Positions 1-8,162 of a stretch of 64,000 nucleotides of DNA are shown one piece after another (position 1 is the first letter of the stretch; every line of letters begins with the position of its first letter). This stretch comes from Flavobacterium gelatinilyticum (GTDB lineage: Bacteria > Bacteroidota > Bacteroidia > Flavobacteriales > Flavobacteriaceae). Under the pieces are notes generated by a model that saw nothing but the letters and a program-made list of their open reading frames with translations, ran no database searches and had not been told where the DNA came from. The position numbers were made by a program, and so were the translations under genes. Where the stretch lies: the NCBI RefSeq assembly GCF_027111295.1, contig NZ_CP114287.1:4712001-4776000 (forward strand), given 5' to 3'.

Positions 1-224
1 TGGCAGCTTATATTTTAGTAAATGCAATTTTGATCTTCATCAATTTGTATACATCACCAAAATATTTATGGTTTTTCTGGCCGTTAATGTGGTGGGGAGC
101 AGGAGTTGTTTTTCACGGATTAAAAGTCTTTGAAGTATTTCCGGTTCTTGGAAAAGAATGGGAAGAAAGAAAAATCAAAGAATTCATGGAAAAAGAAAAA
201 GAGAATAAAAACAAGTGGAAATAA
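1..224 (+). CDS. 2TM domain membrane protein (5' end outside window)
   Basis: The frame is open from the first bases of the window, so the N-terminus is missing. The visible 74 or so residues hold two hydrophobic helices (one around LVNAILIFINLY, one around WFFWPLMWWGAGVVF) and a charged tail with the motif WEERKIKEFM. This is the arrangement of the 2TM domain family, small inner-membrane proteins of Bacteroidota with no settled function. The next gene, 16 bp downstream, is a paralogue with the same tail motif. The two lie directly upstream of a LytTR response regulator, a context in which membrane sensor components are common, but a sensory role is only inferred. Confidence 0.75.
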   Translation, partial: AAYILVNAILIFINLYTSPKYLWFFWPLMWWGAGVVFHGLKVFEVFPVLGKEWEERKIKEFMEKEKENKNKWK

Positions 225-240
225 TTAATAAAATAAAGAG

Positions 241-609
241 ATGGGACGTTTTAGAAGACGCATGTACGAAGAATATGCACAAGAATTTAGTTCAGATGAA
301 AGCTATAACAATGCTTACAGAAAGGTAAAAAGATTAAAAGGATTTTACTCGCATTTACGAGTGTACATCATTGTAAACATCATTATCATTGTGGCAAACC
401 TGAATAAAGATATTTTTACAGAAGGAATCCACGCAAGTGCATTAACAGAATGGCATACCTATTCGACAGCATTTTTCTGGGGAATTGGTTTAGTCGCTCA
501 TGCCTTATCTGTATTTGGCCGTGATATTTTTTTCAGCTCTGACTGGGAAGAAAGAAAAATTAAAAAATATATGCAGAAAGAAGCTGCAAATACAAACAAA
601 TGGGAGTAA
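241..609 (+). CDS. 2TM domain membrane protein
   Basis: This 122-residue protein has a charged N-terminus with a basic RRR stretch, two transmembrane helices (about residues 40-55 and 78-95) and a C-terminal WEERKIKKYM motif shared with the preceding gene. It therefore belongs to the same 2TM family. The pair looks like a tandem duplication in which this copy kept a longer N-terminal extension. The gene lies 38 bp before the LytTR regulator and is probably co-transcribed with it. No enzymatic motif is visible. A role beside the regulator in signalling is inferred from position only. Confidence 0.75.
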   Translation: MGRFRRRMYEEYAQEFSSDESYNNAYRKVKRLKGFYSHLRVYIIVNIIIIVANLNKDIFTEGIHASALTEWHTYSTAFFWGIGLVAHALSVFGRDIFFSSDWEERKIKKYMQKEAANTNKWE

Positions 610-647
610 TTTTGATTTAATATTTTTCAAATTTTACAATATAGTAA

Positions 648-1412
648 ATGATCACATTAATTATAGAAGACGAGAAACCAGCTGCAAGATTGCTGCAAAG
701 AAAACTTGAAAAGTTAGATGTTACAGTAGAAACGATGCTTCATTCTGTTGAAGAATCGGTAGAATGGTTTTCGAAAAACCAGCATCCGGATTTGATTTTT
801 CTGGATATTCAGCTCTCAGATGGTCTATCATTTGAAATTTTTGAAAAAATAGATATTAAAAGCGCTATTATATTTACAACGGCATACGATGAGTATGCCT
901 TAAAAGCTTTTAAACTCAACAGTATCGATTATCTTCTAAAACCAATTGATGAAGATGATCTGGAAACAGCGGTTTCAAAATTTAAATCGCGGCTTCCTAA
1001 AGCAGCAGAAACTTCAAATCTGCAATTGGATTTTGAACAAATCCGACAGATGTTGTCAAACCCATTTGAGAAATCGTATAAAAAGCGGTTTACAGTTAAA
1101 ATCGGGCAGCATTTAAAAGTTATTACTACAGAAGAAATCGAATGTTTTTTTAGTGAAAATAAAGGAACATACATTCATACCTTCGACAATCGGGATTATT
1201 TAATCGATTCAACCCTCGAAATTCTGGAACAGGAACTGGACAAGAAGGATTTCTTTCGCGTAAGCAGAAAATTCATTGTTCCGTTAAAAGCAATCAAAGA
1301 AATCCAGGTATACACCAATTCACGTTTAAAAGTTATTTTACCAAGTTATAAAGACGATGAGGTAATTGTAAGCCGTGAAAAAGTTCAGGATTTTAAAAGC
1401 TGGCTGGGGTAG
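648..1412 (+). CDS. LytTR-family response regulator
   Basis: The protein is a two-domain response regulator of 254 residues. The receiver domain (about 1-120) has the acidic pair E8-D9, the phospho-acceptor D53 in LIFLDIQ, and the conserved K98 in LLKPID. The C-terminal half (about 150-250) is a LytTR DNA-binding domain, recognised by FRVSRKFIVPLKAI and the basic strand that follows. Such proteins are activated by 7TM/LytS-type or other membrane kinases; no kinase is in view, but one may precede the 2TM genes outside the window. It is the last gene of its run and is followed by a terminator shared with convergent ctaA. Confidence 0.9.
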   Translation: MITLIIEDEKPAARLLQRKLEKLDVTVETMLHSVEESVEWFSKNQHPDLIFLDIQLSDGLSFEIFEKIDIKSAIIFTTAYDEYALKAFKLNSIDYLLKPIDEDDLETAVSKFKSRLPKAAETSNLQLDFEQIRQMLSNPFEKSYKKRFTVKIGQHLKVITTEEIECFFSENKGTYIHTFDNRDYLIDSTLEILEQELDKKDFFRVSRKFIVPLKAIKEIQVYTNSRLKVILPSYKDDEVIVSREKVQDFKSWLG

Positions 1413-1420
1413 TTTTTTTT

Positions 1421-1471
1421 GTTAGATGTTAGATGTTAGATGTTAGAAGAAAGATGTTAGAAGAAAGATTT
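1421..1471. repeat. Heptamer tandem repeat
   Basis: Seven consecutive 7-bp units, variants of GTTAGAT/GTTAGAA/GAAAGAT, follow the LytTR gene. The last four units form an exact 14-bp duplication (GTTAGAAGAAAGAT twice). It lies in a 269-bp intergenic space and has no visible coding role. Slippage could change its copy number. Confidence 0.8.
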
Positions 1472-1631
1472 GGAATTTATCTTGTCATTACTTTCGGTAT
1501 TATTTTTCATTTCTGCGGAATTTCTTTTAGTGTAGAAAATTAATTTTTTACAAATGCAAAAGAGCCATCGGCTTGATAAATATTGCAGGACCGAATTTAA
1601 TCCGGTCTTAATTATATAGAACGTACCTAAA

Positions 1632-1660
1632 AAAAAGAGCCGAAATTTTCGGCTCTTTTT
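1632..1660. terminator. Bidirectional terminator between LytTR gene and ctaA
   Basis: The 9-bp stem GAGCCGAAA/TTTCGGCTC is flanked by A-rich and T-rich runs on both sides, so it can act as an intrinsic terminator on either strand. It lies between two convergent genes. Confidence 0.8.
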
Positions 1661-1681
1661 AATATCTAATATTTTCTGTGA

Positions 1682-2707
1682 TTATTTACTCAATCTGTGT
1701 AATGTATATGTCATGGCACTTAAAAGGAAAAATGCCATAATCTGGTGAATTAATCCTAATGCCAAAGGAACGCTGTACAATAAAGTGAAAACCCCAAGTA
1801 AAAACTGAATGAAAACAAAAACTACCAAAGTTTTGATTCCGTTTGCCTGAGTATGCGTAAGCGTATATTTTTTGCTTTTGAAGAAAAGAAAAAGAATAAT
1901 GGCCACTACAACATAAGCAAAAGTTCTGTGTACAAACTGAACGCCGCTTTTTCCTTCAATTAAATTTTTTACCAAAGTCGACTGTTCAATAAAAACCGAT
2001 TCGTGAATAAATTCGCCATCGCTCATTAAAGGCCAGTGATTGTGAATTAATCCTGCATTTAATCCTGCAACAAATCCGCCGTAAATAATCTGGATTAATA
2101 AAGCAGCTAAAGCATAACGGGCAATAGTGCGAAGTGGTAATATTTTATTGATATTTCTTTCCGGATAAATTAAATCTAATGCAACCCAAAGTGTGTATGC
2201 GAAAGTGATAAATGCAAAAGTAAGATGTAAAGAAAGTCTGAAGTGGCTCACGTCCGGATTATCAATTAAACCGCTTCGAACCATAAACCAGCCTAAAAAC
2301 CCCTGAAAACCACCCATTGCAAAAAGAACGATACATTTTTTGATGGTATCCGTATCTAATTTCTTTTTAGCTAAAAAGTAAACAAAAGGCACAAAAAACA
2401 CAAGTCCGATAATGCGCCCGATGAAACGGTGAAACCATTCCCAGAAATAGATAAATTTATAATCTGATAGCTGAAAATCATTGTGAATATTGATTTTTTG
2501 GTATTCAGGGAATTTCTTGTATTCATCAAAAGCAGCCTGCCATTTAGCATCTGTTAAAGGAGGGAAAGTGTCGGTTACTAAATGCCAGTCCGTCATTGAT
2601 AAACCTGAATTGGTCAAACGTGTGATACCGCCCACGACAACCATTAAAAATAATAAAACACAACCCGATAGTAACCAAATGATTACTGATTTATTTTCTT
2701 TTTTCAT
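1682..2707 (-). CDS. ctaA: Heme A synthase (COX15/CtaA family)
   Basis: CtaA oxidises heme O to heme A for aa3-type cytochrome oxidases in the inner membrane. The 341-residue protein has about eight hydrophobic helices. Heme-ligand and active-site histidines occur in the expected contexts: H93 in EWFHRFIGR, H161 in LHLTFAF, H260 in FVHRTFAYV and H321 in IHQIMAFF. The N-terminal GGITRLTNSGLSM segment is a family signature. It begins 13 bp after the end of the CCA-adding enzyme gene on the same strand, so the two may be co-transcribed although their functions are unrelated. Confidence 0.93.
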   Translation of the reverse strand: MKKENKSVIIWLLSGCVLLFLMVVVGGITRLTNSGLSMTDWHLVTDTFPPLTDAKWQAAFDEYKKFPEYQKINIHNDFQLSDYKFIYFWEWFHRFIGRIIGLVFFVPFVYFLAKKKLDTDTIKKCIVLFAMGGFQGFLGWFMVRSGLIDNPDVSHFRLSLHLTFAFITFAYTLWVALDLIYPERNINKILPLRTIARYALAALLIQIIYGGFVAGLNAGLIHNHWPLMSDGEFIHESVFIEQSTLVKNLIEGKSGVQFVHRTFAYVVVAIILFLFFKSKKYTLTHTQANGIKTLVVFVFIQFLLGVFTLLYSVPLALGLIHQIMAFFLLSAMTYTLHRLSK

Positions 2708-2720
2708 TTTATTAAATAAC

Positions 2721-4154
2721 TTATTTATCTACTTTTTTTAAGCCTAATTTTTCAGCTCGTTTAATTACAAAATCGTAAGCAGCCTGATATTCATTTGGAA
2801 TATCTCCTTCTAAAATAGCTTCTTTTACGGCTTCTTTTAAAATTCCGATTTCGCGAGAAGGCTTCAAATCAAACATTTCCATAATTTCCTCCCCAGAAAT
2901 TGGCGGCTGGAAATTACGTACATGATCACGTTCTTCGACTTCTATAATTTTTTGACGAACTACTTCGAAGTTTTTGTGATACTTTTTAAATTTTGCCGGA
3001 TTTTTGGTTGTAATATCAGCAGCACACAAAGTCATTAAACTTTCAACATCTTCGCCGGCATCAAAAACCAAACGACGAACGGCACTGTCAGTTACAATAT
3101 CTTCTGCCAAAACAATCGGACGTGAACTCATAATCACCATTTTTTGCACAAATTTCATTTTGTGATTTAGCGGCATGTGTAAACGTTCGAAGATTTTCTT
3201 AGTCATTTTTCCGCCTAAAAATTCATGTCCATGAAAAGTCCATCCCTGTTTTTTATTAAAACGTTTCGTTGGTGCTTTCCCAATATCATGTAATAATGCT
3301 GCCCAGCGTAACCACACATCATCTGTATTCGGGCAGATATTATCTACGACTTCAAGTGTATGATAGAAGTTGTTTTTATGTGTATGACCTTCGATTTCTT
3401 CGACCTGATTCAATGCTGTTAATTCAGGTAAAATAATATCAAGAAGCCCGGTTTTGTATAAAAGTAAAAATCCTGTAGATGGCTTAGGAGTCGAAAGAAT
3501 CTTATTTAATTCATCTACTATTCTTTCACCCGAAATGATCGTAATACGTTCCGCATTTTTCGTTATCGCATTCAGTGAATTTTCTTCGATTTCAAAATGC
3601 AGCTGAGTCGCAAAACGAATGGCACGAAGCATACGCAATGGATCATCAGAATATGTAATATCCGGGTCAAGAGGCGTTTTGATAGTTTTATTTTCTAAAT
3701 CGGTTAAACCGTCGAATGGATCCAGAAGATCTCCAAAGTTATTCTCGTTTAAAGACAAAGCAAAAGCATTGATCGTAAAATCACGACGATTTTGATCGTC
3801 CTGTAAAGTTCCGTTCTCAACAATTGGATTTCGGCTGTCACGGTTATACGATTCTTTTCGTGCACCTACGAACTCAATATCAGTGTCTTCAAAACGAAGC
3901 ATTGCGGTTCCGTACGATTTAAAAACCTGTACTTTTGGTTTATTCGGAAGTAATTCAGAAACCTTCAACGCTAATTCAATACCGCTTCCAACTGCTACAA
4001 CATCAATATCTTTTTTTGATCCTCTTTTTAAAAGTAAATCACGAACAAAACCTCCTATAACATACGAGTCAACATTTAATTCCTGAGAAGCTTTGGAAAT
4101 GATACCGAAGATTTTATTCTGTAGTGCAGTTTTATAGTTTGTTTGTATAGCCAC
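2721..4154 (-). CDS. cca: CCA tRNA nucleotidyltransferase with HD domain
   Basis: This enzyme adds or repairs the CCA 3' end of tRNAs. The polymerase head carries GGFVRD (34-39) and the metal-binding acidic pair D49/D51 in KDIDVVAVG, with RRDFTINA at 123-130. A C-terminal HD phosphohydrolase domain is marked by H289-D290 in LLHDIGK. At 477 residues it fits the HD-containing class common in Bacteroidota. The reading frame opens with GTG at 4154; there is no in-frame ATG before the conserved N-terminus, so GTG is taken as the start. It is the first gene of a pair with ctaA. Confidence 0.9.
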   Translation of the reverse strand: MAIQTNYKTALQNKIFGIISKASQELNVDSYVIGGFVRDLLLKRGSKKDIDVVAVGSGIELALKVSELLPNKPKVQVFKSYGTAMLRFEDTDIEFVGARKESYNRDSRNPIVENGTLQDDQNRRDFTINAFALSLNENNFGDLLDPFDGLTDLENKTIKTPLDPDITYSDDPLRMLRAIRFATQLHFEIEENSLNAITKNAERITIISGERIVDELNKILSTPKPSTGFLLLYKTGLLDIILPELTALNQVEEIEGHTHKNNFYHTLEVVDNICPNTDDVWLRWAALLHDIGKAPTKRFNKKQGWTFHGHEFLGGKMTKKIFERLHMPLNHKMKFVQKMVIMSSRPIVLAEDIVTDSAVRRLVFDAGEDVESLMTLCAADITTKNPAKFKKYHKNFEVVRQKIIEVEERDHVRNFQPPISGEEIMEMFDLKPSREIGILKEAVKEAILEGDIPNEYQAAYDFVIKRAEKLGLKKVDK

Positions 4155-4345
4155 GAATTCAGTAATTTTTTGAGTAAAAATGCAATTTGAATTTCAGATG
4201 AAATAAAATGCACGCAAATTTACAACATAGAAAATGCCTATTATAATCTATTGCTCACTTTTTTGAATAAATTCACAATTTTTCAATTGAATTTTATGAA
4301 AATAAAAAACAGTGGCGGGACTATACGAATTAATCTAAATTTTCT

Positions 4346-4461
4346 GCCGCGAATTCACGAATTATTTTAATTAATTTTAAAAACATGTAATAGTGAATTA
4401 CCCGAATTCATTCGAAACTAAACGCAAAGATTTTAAAAGATAAATTCGTGAATTCGTGGCG
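4346..4461. repeat. Inverted repeat of the CGAATTCACGAAT type
   Basis: The 399-bp space between cca and yaaA holds this element. Its arms share a 13-bp perfect core, CGAATTCACGAAT at 4350-4362 and its complement at 4444-4456, extended imperfectly by GCCGC/GTGGCG. A further CCCGAATTCATTCG lies between the arms. It is one of several distinct long palindromes in this window; no gene is seen in it. Confidence 0.7.
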
Positions 4462-4525
4462 AAAAAAAAATATACGCTCATAGAACAAATCAATTGCAAA
4501 TAATAATTTTTAGAATTTCAATTTG

Positions 4526-4533
4526 TATTTTTG
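4526..4533 (+). promoter_or_regulatory. Candidate -7 box for yaaA
   Basis: TATTTTTG matches the Bacteroidota -7 consensus TAnnTTTG and lies 20 bp before the ATG at 4554. It supports that ATG over the upstream in-frame TTG at 4494, which would precede the promoter. No good -33 TTG was found at standard spacing. Confidence 0.5.
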
Positions 4534-4553
4534 AATCATACAAAAACGTACAA

Positions 4554-5312
4554 ATGAAAATTGTTATATCTCCGGCGAAGTCCCTGAATTTCGAAAAAGA
4601 ATTACCAACATCTCAATATACTGAACCTTCTTTTTTAAAAGAAGCCCGAATAGTTCATAAAGTGGTTAAACAGAAAAAGCCGTCTGAATTATCAGAATTA
4701 ATGTCAATTTCAGACAAACTGGCCGATTTAAACTGGAAACGTAATCAGGACTGGAAAACACCTTTTACACCAGAAAATGCCCGTCCGGCCGTTTATACTT
4801 TTGATGGCGATGTTTATACAGGATTGGATGCGTATACGATTCCGTTAGATAAATTAGATGCTTTGCAGGATAAATTAAGAATCTTATCAGGTCTTTACGG
4901 ACTTTTAAAACCACTTGATTTAATGCAGGCGTACCGTTTGGAAATGGGAACCAAAATGCCGGTTGCCGAATCTAAAAATCTGCATGAGTTCTGGAAACCT
5001 ACCGTTACAAAAGCTTTAAATAAGGAATTGAAAAAAGACGAGTTATTTGTGAATTTAGCAAGTAACGAATATTTCTCTGCTGTAGATGTAAAAGCTTTGA
5101 AAGTTCCTGTTATTACTCCTGATTTTAAAGATTATAAAGACGGAAAACTGAAAATGATCAGTTTCTTTGCTAAAAAGGCGAGAGGTATGATGGTGCGTTA
5201 TATTATCGATACCAATGCCGAAACTATTGACGACCTAAAAGGATTTAATTACGAAGGCTACCAGTTTGATGCGAATCTGTCTAAAGGGAATCATTTGGTT
5301 TTTACAAGGTAG
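4554..5312 (+). CDS. yaaA: Peroxide stress protein YaaA (DUF328/UPF0246)
   Basis: The 252-residue product begins with the family signature MKIVISPAKSLNF and contains LSGLYGLLKPLD and the YRLEMG motif typical of YaaA. In E. coli this protein limits intracellular iron and DNA damage under hydrogen peroxide stress, and related proteins bind unusual DNA structures; these roles are transferred by family. The reading frame could be extended 20 codons upstream to a TTG, but the extension has no family counterpart and lies upstream of the likely -7 box. It is a single-gene unit closed by a strong terminator. Confidence 0.93.
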   Translation: MKIVISPAKSLNFEKELPTSQYTEPSFLKEARIVHKVVKQKKPSELSELMSISDKLADLNWKRNQDWKTPFTPENARPAVYTFDGDVYTGLDAYTIPLDKLDALQDKLRILSGLYGLLKPLDLMQAYRLEMGTKMPVAESKNLHEFWKPTVTKALNKELKKDELFVNLASNEYFSAVDVKALKVPVITPDFKDYKDGKLKMISFFAKKARGMMVRYIIDTNAETIDDLKGFNYEGYQFDANLSKGNHLVFTR

Positions 5313-5327
5313 TTTTTTGCTTTGAAA

Positions 5328-5396
5328 TTTTAACCGCAAATATCGCAATCCCGATAGCTATCGGGAAGCAAGGTTCGCAAAGTTTTGAAAACTGCG
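5328..5396. repeat. AACCGCAAA-type repeat carrying a nested CCCGATAGCTATCGGG palindrome
   Basis: A degenerate copy of the AACCGCAAA..GGTTCGCAAAG repeat seen again at 23640 and 48836 is interrupted by the perfect 16-bp palindrome CCCGATAGCTATCGGG (5350-5365). The palindrome appears to have been placed inside an older element. Confidence 0.65.
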
Positions 5397-5417
5397 GCTG
5401 AACACTGAATATTAAAT

Positions 5418-5454
5418 AAAAAGCCGAGTTCCAGGAAAGTGAACTCGGCTTTTT
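5418..5454. terminator. Bidirectional terminator between yaaA and the efflux operon
   Basis: A 14-bp perfect stem, AAAAAGCCGAGTTC against GAACTCGGCTTTTT, with a 9-base loop separates the convergent genes yaaA and the DHA2 permease gene. Confidence 0.9.
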
Positions 5455-5478
5455 CGTATTATAAATAATCATTAACCA

Positions 5479-7065
5479 TTAATGCATTGCGTCGGCTGCA
5501 TTAATTTTGTTCTTCCCTTTTTTAATAAAGAGAATAATTGGTATACAGCATAAAAACATAATTCCCAGATAAAGAAAAATATCCATGTATGCCATAACAG
5601 TACTTTGTTTCATAACAGAATGTTCTATAGCCTGATAGGCTTTTTTCAAAGCAACATCAGCACTGTATCCTTTTGCCATAAAGGCATGCTGCATTCCTGC
5701 AATACGCTGCTGCACTTCAAATTTTGCAGGATCTAAATTATTAATCAGATCTACCCGGTGTGACTGGCTGAAACGAGTGATAAAAGTGGTAATAATCGCA
5801 ATACCAAAAGATCCTCCTAGCTGGCGCATCATTCCGGTAAACGCAGCTCCTTCACCAATTTGTTTTCCTTTTAAAGTTGAAAGAGAAAGTGTTGTAATAG
5901 GTACAAAAAGTAATCCTAAACCAACTCCTCTTAAAATTAAAGGCCAGTACATATGTTCAACACCGGTATCAGGTGTCATACGGCTGTACATCATAAAAGT
6001 AAAGAAGAAGAAAATTAAAAATCCTACTCCCACCATATATCCCTGAGGTACACCTTTCTGGATCATATTTCCAACAAACGGCATCATAAGGGCAGTTGTA
6101 ATAGATCCCGGAATTAATAATAAACCGGCATCAGTTGCTGTCCATCCTAAAATTGACTGCGTATAAATTGGAATAATCAAAGTCGAACCGTACAAACCAA
6201 AACCAAGAATGAAACACATTATAGTTCCAATTCTTAAATTTCCGTCTTTTAAAACACTCAGGTTTACGATTGGATGCTTGTAAGTAAGCTCTCTCCAAAT
6301 AAATAAAACCAATCCAAGAACAGTAACAACACTTAAGGTTACGATTAAAGAATCGTTAAACCAGTCATCCTGCTGTCCGTGCTCCAGTACAAATTGTAAA
6401 GAACCAATAAAGGTGCTCAACAAAATAATTCCCCACCAGTCAACCTGATTGGCTTTTAATTTCTCTCCATATTTTGGACTTCTGACAAAAGTCAGCGCCA
6501 AAACAGTAGCGATAATTCCTAACGGAATATTGATGTAGAAAATATATGGCCATGAATAATTATCTACTAAATAACCTCCCAGAGGCGGTCCTAAAGTTGG
6601 ACCTACAATTACACCCATTCCGTAAATAGCCTGGGCCATACCGCGTTTTGCAACCGGATAACTTTCGGTAATAATGGTCTGGGCTGTTACAAGTAATGCC
6701 CCGCCGCCCATACCTTGTACGAAACGGAAAGCTACAAGTTCCCATATATTTGAGGCATTCCCACACAAAAAGGAACAAACGGTAAATATGATGATCGAAG
6801 CCACAAAATAATTACGTCGTCCAAATTGTTGTGACAGCCAGCTCGTCATCGGAATTACAATAACATTCGCAATCGCGTATGCTGTAATTACCCATGCAAC
6901 GTCAGTCAGGGTTGCCCCAAGACTTCCTCGCATGTCTGTTAGTGCTACGTTTACAATCGTAGTGTCAACAATTTCCAGCAGCGCACAAAGTACTGCCGTA
7001 ATCGTAATGACAACACGTCTAAAACCGTATTCTACTAAATCGTCGTCTTGTACTGCTGTTGCCAT
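5479..7065 (-). CDS. DHA2-family MFS efflux permease (EmrB type)
   Basis: This 528-residue integral membrane protein has the 14-helix profile of drug:H+ antiporter-2 transporters. Family features are DTTIVNVALTDMRG near the first helix, RFVQGMGGG after the fourth, and GPTLGPPLGGYL in helix five (the antiporter motif). It is the inner-membrane member of a tripartite pump, with the HlyD-type adaptor 5 bp upstream and the TolC-type channel before that. The operon is headed by a TetR regulator, so export of a toxic compound sensed by that regulator is inferred; the substrate cannot be read from sequence. Confidence 0.92.
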   Translation of the reverse strand: MATAVQDDDLVEYGFRRVVITITAVLCALLEIVDTTIVNVALTDMRGSLGATLTDVAWVITAYAIANVIVIPMTSWLSQQFGRRNYFVASIIIFTVCSFLCGNASNIWELVAFRFVQGMGGGALLVTAQTIITESYPVAKRGMAQAIYGMGVIVGPTLGPPLGGYLVDNYSWPYIFYINIPLGIIATVLALTFVRSPKYGEKLKANQVDWWGIILLSTFIGSLQFVLEHGQQDDWFNDSLIVTLSVVTVLGLVLFIWRELTYKHPIVNLSVLKDGNLRIGTIMCFILGFGLYGSTLIIPIYTQSILGWTATDAGLLLIPGSITTALMMPFVGNMIQKGVPQGYMVGVGFLIFFFFTFMMYSRMTPDTGVEHMYWPLILRGVGLGLLFVPITTLSLSTLKGKQIGEGAAFTGMMRQLGGSFGIAIITTFITRFSQSHRVDLINNLDPAKFEVQQRIAGMQHAFMAKGYSADVALKKAYQAIEHSVMKQSTVMAYMDIFLYLGIMFLCCIPIILFIKKGKNKINAADAMH

Positions 7066-7070
7066 TTATT

Positions 7071-8150
7071 TTATTTCAAATGTACGTCTACATCAACATT
7101 CATTCCCGGTCTTAAAAGTTTTACTTTTTCAGGATCGTTTGATTCGTCTAAGTTAATTTTTACAGGTAATCTCTGAATTGTTTTTACGAAGTTTCCTGTT
7201 GCATTGTCAGGAGGTAATAATGAAAAACGAGAACCTGTCGCAGGTGAAAATGATGTTACAGTTCCTTTGAATTCGTAATTTGGATAAGCATCTACTTTTA
7301 AGCTTACTTTTTGTCCTACAACCATTTTGTTTAATTGTGTTTCTTTAAAGTTTGCTACAACCCATGCTTCATTGTTATTGATGATGTAGAACAAAGATTG
7401 TCCCGGCTGAACCAATTGTCCAGGCTGAATATCAACTTTAGAAACCTGACCGTCAATAGCAGCTGTTACTACAGTATAAGAAAGATTTAGGTGAGCAACA
7501 TCCAGCATTGTTTTTGCTTTTTTGATGTTTGCCGCTGCAACTTCAGTCTGTTTATCAGAGACTTTAGATTTTGACTGAATAACTGATTTTTGGTAAGAAC
7601 TTGCTCTTTGTTGCTGCTCTAAAACTCTTACCTGATTTTCGGCTTCATCTTTTGCAGTCTGAGCCTGCTCAAATTGCTGTTTTGTAATAGTATGCGTTTT
7701 GTATAAATTGTTATAACGGTTAAAATCGTTTGTAAGCTGTCTCAATCTGATTTTTGCACTTTCGATAGAACCTCCTGCAGATCTCATTTGCGCATCAGAA
7801 ACCGAAATACTTGCATAAGCGCTTCCAATATCGGCTTTTGCTGCTTCATATTGACCTTCAGCACCTAATAAAGCAGCATTAGCCTCATCAATTTTCAACT
7901 GGTAATCTCTTTTATCAATAGTAAATAAAGTATCTCCTTTTTTTACAAAATCATTATCTTTCACATAAACTTTGCTGATATATCCGGAAACTCTCGGAAT
8001 AATCGGGTTCATTCGTTTTTCAATCTGAGCATCATCAGTTTCTTCGTGCGCCTGAGAGTGTAAATATTTAGATATTCCGTAAGTTCCGCCTCCTAAGATC
8101 AGAACTGCAAGTATGATGATGAATTTTTTATTTGTCTTTTTCTTTTCCAT
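7071..8150 (-). CDS. HlyD/EmrA-type membrane fusion protein
   Basis: The 359-residue adaptor has one N-terminal transmembrane helix (about 9-27), a lipoyl half-motif around VSGYISKVYVKDNDFVKKGD, a long central coiled-coil hairpin (about 80-210) and a second lipoyl/barrel region with ATGSRFSLLPPDNATGNFVK, which is characteristic of EmrA adaptors. It bridges the DHA2 permease (5 bp downstream) and the TolC-family channel (12 bp upstream). The gene is the third of a four-gene operon, tetR-tolC-hlyD-emrB. Confidence 0.92.
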   Translation of the reverse strand: MEKKKTNKKFIIILAVLILGGGTYGISKYLHSQAHEETDDAQIEKRMNPIIPRVSGYISKVYVKDNDFVKKGDTLFTIDKRDYQLKIDEANAALLGAEGQYEAAKADIGSAYASISVSDAQMRSAGGSIESAKIRLRQLTNDFNRYNNLYKTHTITKQQFEQAQTAKDEAENQVRVLEQQQRASSYQKSVIQSKSKVSDKQTEVAAANIKKAKTMLDVAHLNLSYTVVTAAIDGQVSKVDIQPGQLVQPGQSLFYIINNNEAWVVANFKETQLNKMVVGQKVSLKVDAYPNYEFKGTVTSFSPATGSRFSLLPPDNATGNFVKTIQRLPVKINLDESNDPEKVKLLRPGMNVDVDVHLK

Positions 8151-8162
8151 GAGAACTGTCGA

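Noticed and set aside
4494..4553. TTG-initiated extension of yaaA
   Set aside because: YaaA proteins begin MKIVISPAKS; the extension lies upstream of the likely promoter.
7071..8150. Type I secretion (HlyD toxin export)
   Set aside because: The partner is a DHA2 MFS permease, not an ABC transporter, so this is drug-type efflux.
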